DNA from: Luteibaculum oceani
GTDB lineage: Bacteria; Bacteroidota; Bacteroidia; Flavobacteriales_D; Luteibaculaceae
Direction: 5' to 3'
NCBI RefSeq assembly: GCF_007995015.1
Contig: NZ_VORB01000005.1
Location: 124,001 to 188,000 of the forward strand
DNA length: 64,000 nucleotides
This document shows, piece after piece, positions 46,167 through 56,300 of this stretch. The position numbers and the translations under genes are program-made. Below the pieces are notes generated by a model that was given only the letters and a program-made list of their open reading frames with translations, did not search any database and had not been told where the DNA came from. The first letter of the stretch is position 1; each line of letters begins with the position of its first letter.

Positions 46167-46822
46167 ATGTTGAGATATTTCAATAAGGCTTCGTAACGGT
46201 CGTTTAGGTAATCGGTGTCGTTATTCTTATCGAATGTAGCCAAAACTGTGTAACCGTAACGATGAAAGGTCTGCAAAACCCCTCCTATTCTCGTGGTATT
46301 TAGTTTTAAGGTAACCTCTAATTCGTTTTTAGCCTCCTTGGGGCAGCAGTAGGCATGGAGAATATGTGCATCATTTCCTTCCACCATCTGAGCCAAATGG
46401 TGAAGGCTGTAATCTTTTGGTGGCATGGTTAAAACCACAATGGCTCCTGCTTCATTGATTCCCGTATTTTCCGCCATGTATTTGGTTAAATCAGAACGAG
46501 TTACCACTCCAATAAAAACCCCATCGGGATCTACAATAGGAACAACACTTAAATCGGTTTTCGAGAATAGCTTATAACACTCAAAGAAGTGCATTTGAGC
46601 CAATAAACGGGCCTCTACCAGATGCCCTTTCAGTTTGTCTATCTTTTTGTCCGCAGGTTCCTTTAATAATTGTTCCTTCCCCACAACTCCTAAAAGCGTA
46701 CCCTTATCTACCACGGGAAGATGACGAACTAGGTATCTTTCCATAGCTTTTAATGCTTCCTCAACGGTGTCGTTGGGATACAATTCTAAGATGTCTGGGT
46801 TTACAATTAAAGATGCTAACAT
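46163..46822 (-). CDS. CBS-domain protein
   Basis: 219 residues: a tandem CBS pair in the first ~130 residues (PNDTVEEALKAMERYLVRHL, VVPIVDPDGVFIGVVTRSDL) followed by an ACT-like C-terminal region. CBS pairs bind adenine nucleotides; being first in an operon with nadK, an energy-sensing role is conceivable but not shown. Divergent from pdxJ with 70 bases between starts. Confidence 0.9.
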   Translation of the reverse strand: MLASLIVNPDILELYPNDTVEEALKAMERYLVRHLPVVDKGTLLGVVGKEQLLKEPADKKIDKLKGHLVEARLLAQMHFFECYKLFSKTDLSVVPIVDPDGVFIGVVTRSDLTKYMAENTGINEAGAIVVLTMPPKDYSLHHLAQMVEGNDAHILHAYCCPKEAKNELEVTLKLNTTRIGGVLQTFHRYGYTVLATFDKNNDTDYLNDRYEALLKYLNM

Positions 46823-46892
46823 ACTACAACAAAAAAGCCCTTTTATTCTTTATACTTTTGGCTCGGGTTCGAATTTGAAACTAAAACGGGAA

Positions 46893-47609
46893 ATGACCAA
46901 ACTAAGTGTAAATATTAACAAGGTAGCCACTCTCCGCAATGCAAGGGGAGGTAATATACCAAACGTAATAAAAGTAGCGACGGATTGCGAAAATTTCGGG
47001 GCAGAAGGAATAACAGTGCATCCCAGACCCGATGAAAGACATATCCGTTATCAGGATGTTAGGGATTTAAGTCCAGTTGTTACAACAGAATTTAACATAG
47101 AGGGTTATCCATCTAAAGATTTCCTGGAATTGGTAAAAGAGGCCAAGCCCGCGCAGGTTACCTTGGTACCAGATCCTCCCCATGTTTTAACTTCAAACGC
47201 AGGTTGGACCGTTAAGGGAAATGAATCCTTACTCGAAGAGGTAATTGCCGAACTGAAATCTATAAATGCTCGTGTTAGCCTATTTATGGATGCCCATTCC
47301 ACGGAATTTGAGGCGGTAAAAAAATTAGGAGCTGATCGCGTTGAACTCTATACCGAGGAATATGCCACGCAATACCCAAAAGACAAAATTCAGGCGATTG
47401 CCCCATTTAAGGAAGCCTTTAAAAGAGCAAACGATTTGGGACTGGGAGTAAATGCAGGGCACGATTTAAGTTTGGAAAACCTTGCTTTTCTTCATCAAGA
47501 AATTCCTGGAATATTGGAAGTTTCAATTGGGCATGCATTAATCGCCGATGCACTATACTACGGACTTGAGAACACCATTCAAATGTACAAGCGATGCCTG
47601 ATGAAATAA
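46893..47609 (+). CDS. pdxJ: Pyridoxine 5'-phosphate synthase
   Basis: 238 residues from ATG 46893 (MTKLSVNINKVATLRNARGG); the upstream extension overlaps the CBS gene in antisense. AEGITVHPRPDERHIRYQD, VTLVPDPPHVLTSNAGW, VSLFMDAHS, VELYTEEYA and NAGHDLSLENL are PdxJ motifs. Closes the pyridine ring of vitamin B6. The stop overlaps the next gene by 16 bp. Confidence 0.98.
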   Translation: MTKLSVNINKVATLRNARGGNIPNVIKVATDCENFGAEGITVHPRPDERHIRYQDVRDLSPVVTTEFNIEGYPSKDFLELVKEAKPAQVTLVPDPPHVLTSNAGWTVKGNESLLEEVIAELKSINARVSLFMDAHSTEFEAVKKLGADRVELYTEEYATQYPKDKIQAIAPFKEAFKRANDLGLGVNAGHDLSLENLAFLHQEIPGILEVSIGHALIADALYYGLENTIQMYKRCLMK

Positions 47610-48373
47610 TATACCATAAAACCATGGGCGACAAAGGTCCTTGGCTTATAATTTTACATGGATTATTTGGATCATCTGACAATTGGAGCACCTTAGCCGG
47701 GCAATGGGCAGAAAATTATCGAGTGGTTTTATGCGACGCCCGTAATCATGGCAAGAGTTTTCATAGCGATAACTTTAACTACGATTTGATGGCGGAGGAT
47801 GTAGCCAAACTGATGGAGCACCTTGACATAGAAGATGCCTTTATTCTCGGACATTCAATGGGAGGAAAAACGGTTATGCGTTTTTCCCAATTATATCCAG
47901 AAAAGCTAAAGGCTATGATGGTAGCAGATATCGGACCAAAATCCTACCCTCCCCATCACGATGAAATAATAAAAGCCTTTGAATCGGTTAACCTAGAAGA
48001 AACTAAATCTCGCTCAGAAGCTACCAAACAAGTTCAGTCTGTAATTTCAGACCCTGGAGTTGCCATGTTTTTACTGAAAAACCTTTACTGGAAGGAGAAA
48101 GGACAATTAGCCTGGAGAATAAATCTACCCGTGCTAAAGCGTGAAATTTCCAAGGTAATAGAGGATTTACCAAAAGATGAGGTAGCAACAAAAGCCTTGT
48201 TTGTTAGAGGGGGGAAATCGAATTACATTCTAAACGATGACTGGCCCGATATTAAAGCACAATTTGTAAACTCGCATTTGGTAACCATAAAAAATGCTGG
48301 CCACTGGCTACATGCCGAGCAACCAGAAGCATTTTACCAAACCATAACGGCATACTTAGACAAGGTTAAATGA
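47594..48373 (+). CDS. Alpha/beta-hydrolase esterase (YbfF-like)
   Basis: 259 residues. LHGLFGSSDNWSTLA (~22-36), DARNHGKS, nucleophile elbow GHSMGGKT and KNAGHWLHAEQPEAF with the catalytic His are as in YbfF-type esterases. Cytoplasmic, substrate unknown. Co-transcribed with pdxJ and the following lipoprotein gene by overlaps. Confidence 0.93.
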   Translation: MPDEIIYHKTMGDKGPWLIILHGLFGSSDNWSTLAGQWAENYRVVLCDARNHGKSFHSDNFNYDLMAEDVAKLMEHLDIEDAFILGHSMGGKTVMRFSQLYPEKLKAMMVADIGPKSYPPHHDEIIKAFESVNLEETKSRSEATKQVQSVISDPGVAMFLLKNLYWKEKGQLAWRINLPVLKREISKVIEDLPKDEVATKALFVRGGKSNYILNDDWPDIKAQFVNSHLVTIKNAGHWLHAEQPEAFYQTITAYLDKVK

Positions 48374-49026
48374 GGTATCTGGCGATTATAGGATTGATAT
48401 TGTATGTTCTTAGCTGTGGAGCACAATCCTCGGTAGCTAAAGACAGTATCTATAGTAATGACCTCGACTTTAAGTTAAAAGATGGGGTTTATCTATTGTG
48501 GGAAGATTTCATTTTAAATAAACCCAGCTTAAAGTTCGAACAGCTTACAACTAAGGAAGGAAAACAAATTAGTGAGTTTAGACCCCTTGAAAGAATCTAT
48601 TTTGTAAAAACTGGAGATTCTACCCTTAAGCTAAACCCTGCTGAAATTTTTGGGTTTACCGAAAATGGAACCTTTTACATTCAGTTTGAACACGAAGGAA
48701 GCTCCTATTTCGGAAGAACCGTAAATCCAGGTGCTTTATGGCAATTTGCAGCTATGGTAATTTCCTACCAAAGGACATTAAGTTACAATCCCTACTTCCC
48801 TGGTGATTACAGAACCATACCTTCAAAAGATTTAAAACAAATAATACTCAATTATAAAACTGGAGAGGTATATCCAGCAAACAGCAAGGTGTTAATTCCC
48901 ATCCTAGCGAAAGATCCCAAAATAGCCTCGCTACTTGATAAAACTCCTAAAAGAAAGCGCAAAAAGCGTCTCTTTTACTTTTTAAGAAAGTACAACGAAA
49001 ACAATCCAGTTGCTTTTCCCAAATAA
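48370..49026 (+). CDS. Putative lipoprotein of unknown function
   Basis: 218 residues. Signal peptide with lipobox VLSC (Cys16). Middle part alternates short strands (VYLLWEDFILNKPS, YFVKTGDSTLKLNPAEIFGF), and a basic stretch PKRKRKKRLFYF sits near the C-terminus. No family recognised. Starts inside the esterase stop (ATGA-type overlap). Confidence 0.82.
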   Translation: MRYLAIIGLILYVLSCGAQSSVAKDSIYSNDLDFKLKDGVYLLWEDFILNKPSLKFEQLTTKEGKQISEFRPLERIYFVKTGDSTLKLNPAEIFGFTENGTFYIQFEHEGSSYFGRTVNPGALWQFAAMVISYQRTLSYNPYFPGDYRTIPSKDLKQIILNYKTGEVYPANSKVLIPILAKDPKIASLLDKTPKRKRKKRLFYFLRKYNENNPVAFPK

Positions 49027-49055
49027 AAAAACCCCAGCAAAATGCCGGGGTTTTT
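49027..49055. terminator. Bidirectional terminator between the lipoprotein gene and odhB
   Basis: Stem AAAAACCCC.GC / GC.GGGGTTTTT with one A-C mismatch; A and T runs on both sides serve both converging genes. Confidence 0.85.
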
Positions 49056-49078
49056 GGTTATATAAAGTAAGCTACTTC

Positions 49079-50350
49079 TTAAAGGTTAAGTAGTATTTCT
49101 TCTGGAGCTTTACCTCCAAATACTATTTTAACTGGGTTTTCGATCATTTCTTTAATCTTAACTAAGAAACCAACCGACTCCTTACCATCAATAATTCTGT
49201 GGTCGTAGCTAAGTGCAACGTACATCATTGGTCTGATTTCTACCTTTCCATTGATCGCCACAGGACGCTCAACAATATTGTGCATTCCCAAAATTGCCAC
49301 TTGAGGAGGGTTAATAATTGGAGTACTCATCATAGAACCAAACACACCACCATTGGTAATGGTAAATGTTCCACCGGTCATTTCATCTACTGAAAGCTTT
49401 CCATCTCTAGCTTTAATGGCCAACCTCTTTATTTCCTTCTCTATATCCGCAAGTGACATTTGCTCTGCATTTCTCAAAATTGGAACCATAAGTCCTTTCG
49501 GAGAAGAAACGGCGATACCTATATCTGCGTAATCGTGGAATAAAATTTCTTTACCATCGATTTGAGCATTAACAGCTGGGAAGTGATTCAATGCCTCGGT
49601 TACAGCTTTGGTGAAGAAAGACATGAACCCAAGATTTACATCGTGGTGCTCTCGGAATTGATCCTTGTATTTCTTTCTAAGCTCCATCACCGGAGACATA
49701 TCAATCTCGTTGAAAGTGGTAAGCATAGCTGTTTCGTTCTTCACAGAAACTAGTCTTTCGGCTATTTTTCTACGAAGCATGCTCATTTTCTCACGGCGCT
49801 GATCTCTAGACCCACCCCAACCTTGAACTGGTGCAGCATTGATTCCAGCCGCCATAGCAGCAACAACATCTTGCTTAGTAATTCTTCCATCTTTTCCGGT
49901 ACCGCTAATCTGACCAGATGAAATATTGTTTTCATCCATCAGTTTCTTGGCAGCAGCAGATGGGTGACCCGTTGCATAAGATTTATCTTGGTTAGCGCTT
50001 GGAGCTTCCTTCTTCTCTTCGGTCTTTTTCTCTTCCTTAGCAGGCATAGGGTCTGGTGCTTTAGCACTTTCCTCCTTTTTTGCTCCACCAGAAGATTTAC
50101 CTGCAGGCGCTTCCGCATCGGTATCGATTTCGGCAACCACTTCTCCAACAGCAACTGTCTGCCCTTCTTCTGCGATTAACTTAATAACCCCAGAAGCTTC
50201 CGATGGAAGTTCAAGCGTTGCCTTATCAGAATCTACTTCACAAATCACCTGATCCTTTTCTACATAATCTCCATCAGAAACCAACCATTGTGCGATTTCT
50301 ACTTCGGAGATAGATTCTCCAGGACTAGGTACTTTTAATTCGAAAGCCAT
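49079..50350 (-). CDS. odhB: 2-oxoglutarate dehydrogenase E2, dihydrolipoyl succinyltransferase
   Basis: 423 residues. Lipoyl domain 1-78 with the lipoyl Lys43 in DSDKATLEL, an Ala/Lys/Glu-rich linker, peripheral subunit-binding domain (~130-170, [18 protein letters not shown]) and the acyltransferase domain ending [17 protein letters not shown] with catalytic HxxxDG. Receives the succinyl group from E1 and passes it to CoA in the TCA cycle. 6 bases after odhA. Confidence 0.97.
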   Translation of the reverse strand: MAFELKVPSPGESISEVEIAQWLVSDGDYVEKDQVICEVDSDKATLELPSEASGVIKLIAEEGQTVAVGEVVAEIDTDAEAPAGKSSGGAKKEESAKAPDPMPAKEEKKTEEKKEAPSANQDKSYATGHPSAAAKKLMDENNISSGQISGTGKDGRITKQDVVAAMAAGINAAPVQGWGGSRDQRREKMSMLRRKIAERLVSVKNETAMLTTFNEIDMSPVMELRKKYKDQFREHHDVNLGFMSFFTKAVTEALNHFPAVNAQIDGKEILFHDYADIGIAVSSPKGLMVPILRNAEQMSLADIEKEIKRLAIKARDGKLSVDEMTGGTFTITNGGVFGSMMSTPIINPPQVAILGMHNIVERPVAINGKVEIRPMMYVALSYDHRIIDGKESVGFLVKIKEMIENPVKIVFGGKAPEEILLNL

Positions 50351-50356
50351 TTTATA

Positions 50357-53080
50357 TTATGCTTTAACCGTTTCTAAATGATTTTTAAATACTCTCTCTA
50401 ACATTTGGGCCTGTCTTTTGGCATCTCTTTTTGGAGAACCAGAGGCAGGGCTTGCACTTGTTTTACGTGCAATCCACTCAATTTTGTAGTCTCTTAATTT
50501 GCGCAGGAAAAATCCTAAAGCTCCCATGTTTTCGGGCTCTTCTTGTGCCCAAACAAATCTTTCGCAGTTGCTGTATTTAGCATATACCTCATCAATTTGC
50601 TTGTAAGGAACCGGATACATTTGCTCGATACGAACAATTGCCATATCATCGGCTTTTAGCTCCTCGCGTTTTTCTAATAGTTCGTAGTACAGTTTACCCG
50701 TACAGAAAACTACCTCTTTAATTTTCTTAGGATCTGCAACCTCATCGTCTATCAGTTCCTTAAATCCACCCTCGGCTAAATCCTTAAGACTAGACACACA
50801 CTTTGGATGACGAAGTAAACTCTTAGGGGATAAAACAATCAAAGGTTTTCTAAAATCTCGCTTAACCTGACGGCGCAATGCGTGGAAGAAGTTTGCAGGA
50901 GTGGTACAGTTAACAATTTGCATATTGTCTTCTGCACAAAGCGTTAAAAAGCGCTCCACCCTAGCAGAACTGTGCTCAGCACCCATTCCTTCGTAACCAT
51001 GAGGTAGTAACAATACCAACCCGCTAGTTACTTTCCACTTATCCTCAGATGTAGATAAGAATTGATCTATAATGATTTGAGCTCCATTGAAGAAATCTCC
51101 AAATTGTGCTTCCCAAATTGTTAAACCATGAGGGGCAGCAAGGCTGTATCCCCACTCAAATCCTAAAACACCGTACTCCGATAATAAGGAGTTGTATATG
51201 CTGAGTTTAGCTTGATCTTTTGAAATTTCATTAAGCGGGATAAACTCCTCTTCAGAATCCTCCAATTTAACTACTGCATGTCGGTGAGAGAAAGTTCCCC
51301 GCTCTACATCCTGACCAGACATTCTAACTGGAACCCCTTCTTTTAACAGGGTACCATAAGCTAAGAGCTCGGCCATTCCCCAATCCAGCTTGTCATCAGT
51401 AATCATGTTTTCCCTGTCTTGGAAAATCTTTTTCAGCTTACGGAAGACTTTTTTACCCTCTGGAATTTGGGTTATTTTTTCTGCAACAAATTTCAGTTCA
51501 TCTACACTTACCGCAGTTGGAGCATCTTTACCAACGCCATTTAATTCCGGTGCATTTTTCCCTGCACTTTCAATAAACGGCTCAATTTTATTCATCTCCA
51601 TTTCTTTTGCGCGCTCAAACTCAGACTCCAATTCCTCTTTGAATTCGTTTTCTAGTCCGGCTGCAAAATCTTCAGTAATAGTACCCTCCGAAATTAATTT
51701 CTCCATGTAAATTTCTTTCGGATTCGGGTGCTTGGCAATTGCCTTATACAGAATAGGCTGCGTAAACTTAGGCTCATCACCCTCATTGTGACCATATTTT
51801 CTGTAACAAAGTAGATCTATGTATACATCTTGCTTAAACTTCTGGCGGAATGCCATGGCAATCTTAACAACGTGTACTATGGCCTCTACATCGTCTCCAT
51901 TTACGTGAAATACCGGAGAATAAGTAACCTTAGCTACATCTGTACAGTATATAGAAGATCTTCCATCCAAGTAGTTGGTTGTAAATCCTACCTGGTTATT
52001 AATAATAATATGGATAGTACCTCCTGTTTTATACCCATCTAGCTGCGACATTTGAGCCACCTCGTAAACCACACCTTGACCTGCGATTGCAGCATCACCA
52101 TGAATTAAGATAGGTACCACTTTGTCGTTGTCCCCATTGTAGATTAGATCTATCGAAGATCTTGCTAAACCTTCTGCAACAGGATCAACTGCTTCTAGGT
52201 GAGATGGGTTAGGACAAAGAATAAGATCAACAGGATGTTGGCTCTCAGTTACAAGATTTTTCTCGTATCCAAGGTGATATTTCACATCTCCATCAAATCC
52301 ATCCTCCACATAGTCTTTACCATAAAACTCTGAGAAGATATTGTGGTAAGGTTTATTAAATATGTTGGCCAACACGTTAAGACGACCTCTGTGCGCCATA
52401 CCTAAAATATAGCGACGGATTCCAAGGTCAGCTCCATATTCTACCACCATATCGATGGCTGGAATTAAAGTTTCACCCCCTTCTAGAGAGAATCTTTTCT
52501 GACCAGGAAATTTTTTGTGAAGGTAACTTTCGAAAGTGCTCGCTTGAGTTAGCTTCTTAAGAATGTATTTTTTTTCGTCAACCGAAAATTTGGGTGTGTT
52601 GGAATTTACATGAAGCGTATCTATCATCCACTTCACCTCCTCTTGCTCGCGCATGTACATAAATTCCACCCCAATGCTTTGGCAGTACACCTGACTGAGA
52701 TGGTTGATTATATCGCGCAAGGTTGAAGGCCCAATACCAATTTCATTCCCTGCTTGGAACACAGTGTCCATATCCTTCTCATCCAAGCCATAGTGCTGGA
52801 TATCGAGGTTAGGCTTGTACTTCCTACGCTCCCGCACAGGATTGGTTTTGGTAAACAAATGCCCACGAGTACGGTAGTCCTGAATAAGGTTTAACACCTT
52901 AAATTCTTTAGGCAGTTCTTTATTTGGAGCATCTTCTCCAAATTGGGTTTGAGCCAGCTCAAAACCCTGAAAAAACTTCTGCCAGGAATCCTCTACGCTA
53001 GTGGGATCGTTACGATATTGCTTATAAAGATTTTCAAATGCCTCGGGTTCGGCATTGCTTAGAAAGGAAAACGAATCCAT
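50357..53080 (-). CDS. odhA: 2-oxoglutarate dehydrogenase E1, thiamine-dependent
   Basis: 907 residues from the Met at 53080 (MDSFSFLSNAEPEAFENLYK). N-terminal SucA-type segment contacts E2, then MAHRGRLNVLANIF, IHGDAAIAGQGVVYE (thiamine diphosphate region), YRKYGHNEGDEP and the transketolase-like part with SGQDVERGTFSHRHAV and LLPHGYEGMGAEHSSAR. Decarboxylates 2-oxoglutarate. Operon odhA-odhB. Confidence 0.97.
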   Translation of the reverse strand: MDSFSFLSNAEPEAFENLYKQYRNDPTSVEDSWQKFFQGFELAQTQFGEDAPNKELPKEFKVLNLIQDYRTRGHLFTKTNPVRERRKYKPNLDIQHYGLDEKDMDTVFQAGNEIGIGPSTLRDIINHLSQVYCQSIGVEFMYMREQEEVKWMIDTLHVNSNTPKFSVDEKKYILKKLTQASTFESYLHKKFPGQKRFSLEGGETLIPAIDMVVEYGADLGIRRYILGMAHRGRLNVLANIFNKPYHNIFSEFYGKDYVEDGFDGDVKYHLGYEKNLVTESQHPVDLILCPNPSHLEAVDPVAEGLARSSIDLIYNGDNDKVVPILIHGDAAIAGQGVVYEVAQMSQLDGYKTGGTIHIIINNQVGFTTNYLDGRSSIYCTDVAKVTYSPVFHVNGDDVEAIVHVVKIAMAFRQKFKQDVYIDLLCYRKYGHNEGDEPKFTQPILYKAIAKHPNPKEIYMEKLISEGTITEDFAAGLENEFKEELESEFERAKEMEMNKIEPFIESAGKNAPELNGVGKDAPTAVSVDELKFVAEKITQIPEGKKVFRKLKKIFQDRENMITDDKLDWGMAELLAYGTLLKEGVPVRMSGQDVERGTFSHRHAVVKLEDSEEEFIPLNEISKDQAKLSIYNSLLSEYGVLGFEWGYSLAAPHGLTIWEAQFGDFFNGAQIIIDQFLSTSEDKWKVTSGLVLLLPHGYEGMGAEHSSARVERFLTLCAEDNMQIVNCTTPANFFHALRRQVKRDFRKPLIVLSPKSLLRHPKCVSSLKDLAEGGFKELIDDEVADPKKIKEVVFCTGKLYYELLEKREELKADDMAIVRIEQMYPVPYKQIDEVYAKYSNCERFVWAQEEPENMGALGFFLRKLRDYKIEWIARKTSASPASGSPKRDAKRQAQMLERVFKNHLETVKA

Positions 53081-53100
53081 GTTTGGATTTAAAATTTCGC

Positions 53101-53108
53101 CAAAAATA
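53101..53108 (-). promoter_or_regulatory. Candidate -7 box of odhA
   Basis: Minus-strand TATTTTTG matches TAnnTTTG and lies 21 bases before the odhA ATG. A TTG lies only ~14 bases upstream, shorter than the usual -33 spacing. Confidence 0.4.
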
Positions 53109-53170
53109 CAAATACTGTCTGGCAACTGAAAGTGCGAATTTAGAGAATCAAAAGAGTTTTTTGCCGTTAT

Positions 53171-53303
53171 AATAAGTTAACAATCCAAAGACCTTCAAAC
53201 ATTTACTGACTACACGTCAGGATTTAGACCCAAAACTGAACTTTGGGCTTACTGGTTTTAAAAAAATAAAAAGGAAATTTCCTTTAATATCCGTTAACTT
53301 ATT
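53171..53303. promoter_or_regulatory. Divergent regulatory region with an 11-bp inverted repeat and a 14-bp palindrome
   Basis: AATAAGTTAAC (53171-53181) and GTTAACTTATT (53293-53303) are perfect inverted copies, so each gene of the divergent pair sees the same element in the same orientation. A perfect palindrome AAGGAAATTTCCTT lies between at 53271-53284. Function not known. Confidence 0.5.
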
Positions 53304-53316
53304 GTTGGGCAACTAT

Positions 53317-53324
53317 TAATTTTG
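53317..53324 (+). promoter_or_regulatory. Candidate -7 box of the giant secreted protein gene
   Basis: TAATTTTG fits TAnnTTTG and would start transcription ~30 bases before the ATG at 53365. The nearest TTG elements are too close to be a standard -33. Confidence 0.4.
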
Positions 53325-53364
53325 CCGAGCGTCTAAAAAGCGCCTACTGACATAATTCCTTAAA

Positions 53365-56300
53365 ATGAGACCTTTAAATAAAATACTAAAAAATCTATTT
53401 TTTGTAATTGCGATTCTAGGTTCCCTATACAACTCGAAAGAAGCAGTTGCTCAAAAAATTTCAGGGCAAGAATTCTGGTTTACCCTCCCCAGGATGTCTC
53501 CTTTAGATGAAAATGCTGAAGGACTTTTCCTGTACATCGTTTCCGATTATTGTATTGAGGATGCCTACGTAGAAGCACCCCACCTAAATTGGCGTGTAGA
53601 TTTTACCGTAGACCGTGGTCAATACACCCAAATTAAAGTCCCCACTAGGGTCTCTGGAGGAACACCAATATATCACGACCGTCCAAACAGAGTTGAAAAG
53701 AAGGGGATATTCCTAAAAGCGGATTTCCCAGTAGTGGTTTATGCCGTTACCTATGAATCGGCTTCTGTGGATGGAGAAATTATTCTACCAGTAGACAAAC
53801 TGGATGATGAATATGTACTATCTACTAGAGGAATTATGGTCCTTGGACAGCTGCGTAATACCGTAGTTGCAACTGAGGACTCTACCGACATTGAGATTGA
53901 TACTTGGGATAATAATGACAACCCAATCACCATCGATATTATCTTAAATCAAGGAGAAACATATCAATGGAGTAAAACGCGACAAAACTGTACAGCAGAT
54001 TACCCACGCCGCCCTTACCGAGATTGTGCAACTTTAAATGGTACCGTTGTAAAAGCCAGCAAACCAGTTGCTGTAATAGGTTCTGTAGACTGTTCGGGAG
54101 GTAACGAGTGTGGTGCCTGTGAAAACACCTTCATAACCTATCAGCCCAATAAACGTTGGGGTACAGAGCACGTAACAGCCCAAGTTATACCCAGACAAGA
54201 TCCCAATCTAGCGGTTACTTGTGGTGGAGCAGGAGATGTTTCGGGTGATTATATTGAAGTACTGGGTGAAGTTGGCACAAAAGTAACCATCAACGATTAC
54301 AGAGGAGATAGAACTGTAACTCTTGCCGCACCTGCCTATGACAATGGGGCCGGATATGGATATGGTTATACGTTCTTCGAAGTTCCCAGAAACCCCGCTG
54401 GAGGCGATTTTGGTTTCGCCAATACGGTTATTACCTCTGACAAACCCGTTCAGGTAACCCAACACCCAAAAGGTTGGCAAACAGATAACGTTGGAGCTTC
54501 GGATCCAGAAGCTATCATGGTTTTCCCTACCGATTTATGGGTAGACTCCTACATTTTTGCCATTCTAAGAACGGCCACAACAACCAATAATGACTTTACC
54601 ATCATTATGGAGGATGTTGGTGGTTCTCTTAATCAAGTAGAATTTGACGATGGAGTATCTACCAGAAACATTAACGCTATACCTGGTGCTACTGCATGGA
54701 TGAAAATTGGTACTAGCAATTACTTTTATAAAAGAGTACCCGTTCCTATCAGCACCAACACCCTAAGAATTTATTCAAGAACCAATACACCTTTTGGTAT
54801 TTATACTGCCTCAAGGGGCCAAGCAGAATCATATGTTCAAAACGGAGGGGATGGACCTATCCTAGAAATACCAACTTGTCCTATTTGTCCTATCGCAGAA
54901 TTCCAGAAGAAGGAGGATGTATGTATTGGTGTAGAAGCCGAATTCATCGACATGTCAGAAGATAACGATGCATCAGGCTCCACCAGCATAAATGAGTGGG
55001 TATGGGATTATGGTGATGGTCAGCGCGATACTTTTAATGTATCTACCAACCCTAAACACATTTACACCGCTCCAGGTGTCTACGAAGTTACTTTGTACGT
55101 TACCAATGACAACCCTAATCCAGGACCTTGTACCATTGAGATTACCAAGCTTATAACTGTATTCGATGGACCCAACGCAAACGCTGGTCCAGATCAGACC
55201 ATTTGTTTTGGAGAGCCTGTTGTTTTAGGTGGATCTCCTACGGGTTCTGGAGGTGAAGCTCCTTTAACCTACAATTGGAAACCGAGCACAGGAATTGCAA
55301 ATACCAGCAGCCCTAACCCAAGTGCATATCCGCCTTCAGACGAGGAGTATATCGTTGAAGTAGAAGATGCCGATGGCTGTATCCAAAGAGACACCACACT
55401 TATTACTGTACAACCCAAAGACTCGGCCTACATTGCCGATGATGAGTACACCGTTTGTAAAGGGGACGAAGTTCCTGTTGAAATTTCCATTTCTGGAGGA
55501 AACTCTACCACTTATTCCATTACCCTAAGCAATGGTACTAGTAGCGTTACTGAAACCGCCCTACCTTCAAATGGAGGAGTGGTACTTGTTCCGTTCAACA
55601 CAGGGTTCCCTAATGGCTTTAATGTGCGTATTACCGCATTCAGTGCCAACGACCCAGGAATTTGTGCTGTATTTGATGTTGGACAAATACCCGTTAAGGT
55701 TAGAAACAAGCCTGACCCAACTTTTGAAGTTAATAGCATAGATATTTGTGAGGGTGACCAAGCAACTGTAAATATTAATTTCTCTGCCGATGGATCTCTA
55801 TCATTTGATATATCCGATGGTACAGACGTAGATAGTTATAGCAACATTTCCGCAAACCCATATCAATTAATCGTCGCTCCAACAGTTACAACTACCTACA
55901 CCATTTCTAACGTAAGACACAGCGACGATCCAACTTGTCCCTCTACAAAAACCAGTGCTGTAACGGTTAACGTACTGCAAGACAAAGATCCTGGGGAAGA
56001 TGGTTTCCTTAAAATTTGTTCAGGAGGTGGACTTGTCGACTTGTTCAGCTTATTGGGTGGAACACCAGATGCCGGTGGAGACTGGAGAGACATCACCTTC
56101 TCTGGCGCATTAGTGGGTGACAAATTCGATCCTAGTTTGGCTACCGATGGTGAATACGAATTCGAGTATGCCGTTAGTGCTGGACCTAATTGTAACGAAC
56201 TTACATCTATTGTTAAGATAGACTTTAACGAACCTCCTAAGTTTAGAGACCTGGTAGAAGATTGTAGCGAACAGCTTCTAGATTACAAAGTAAAATTCAC

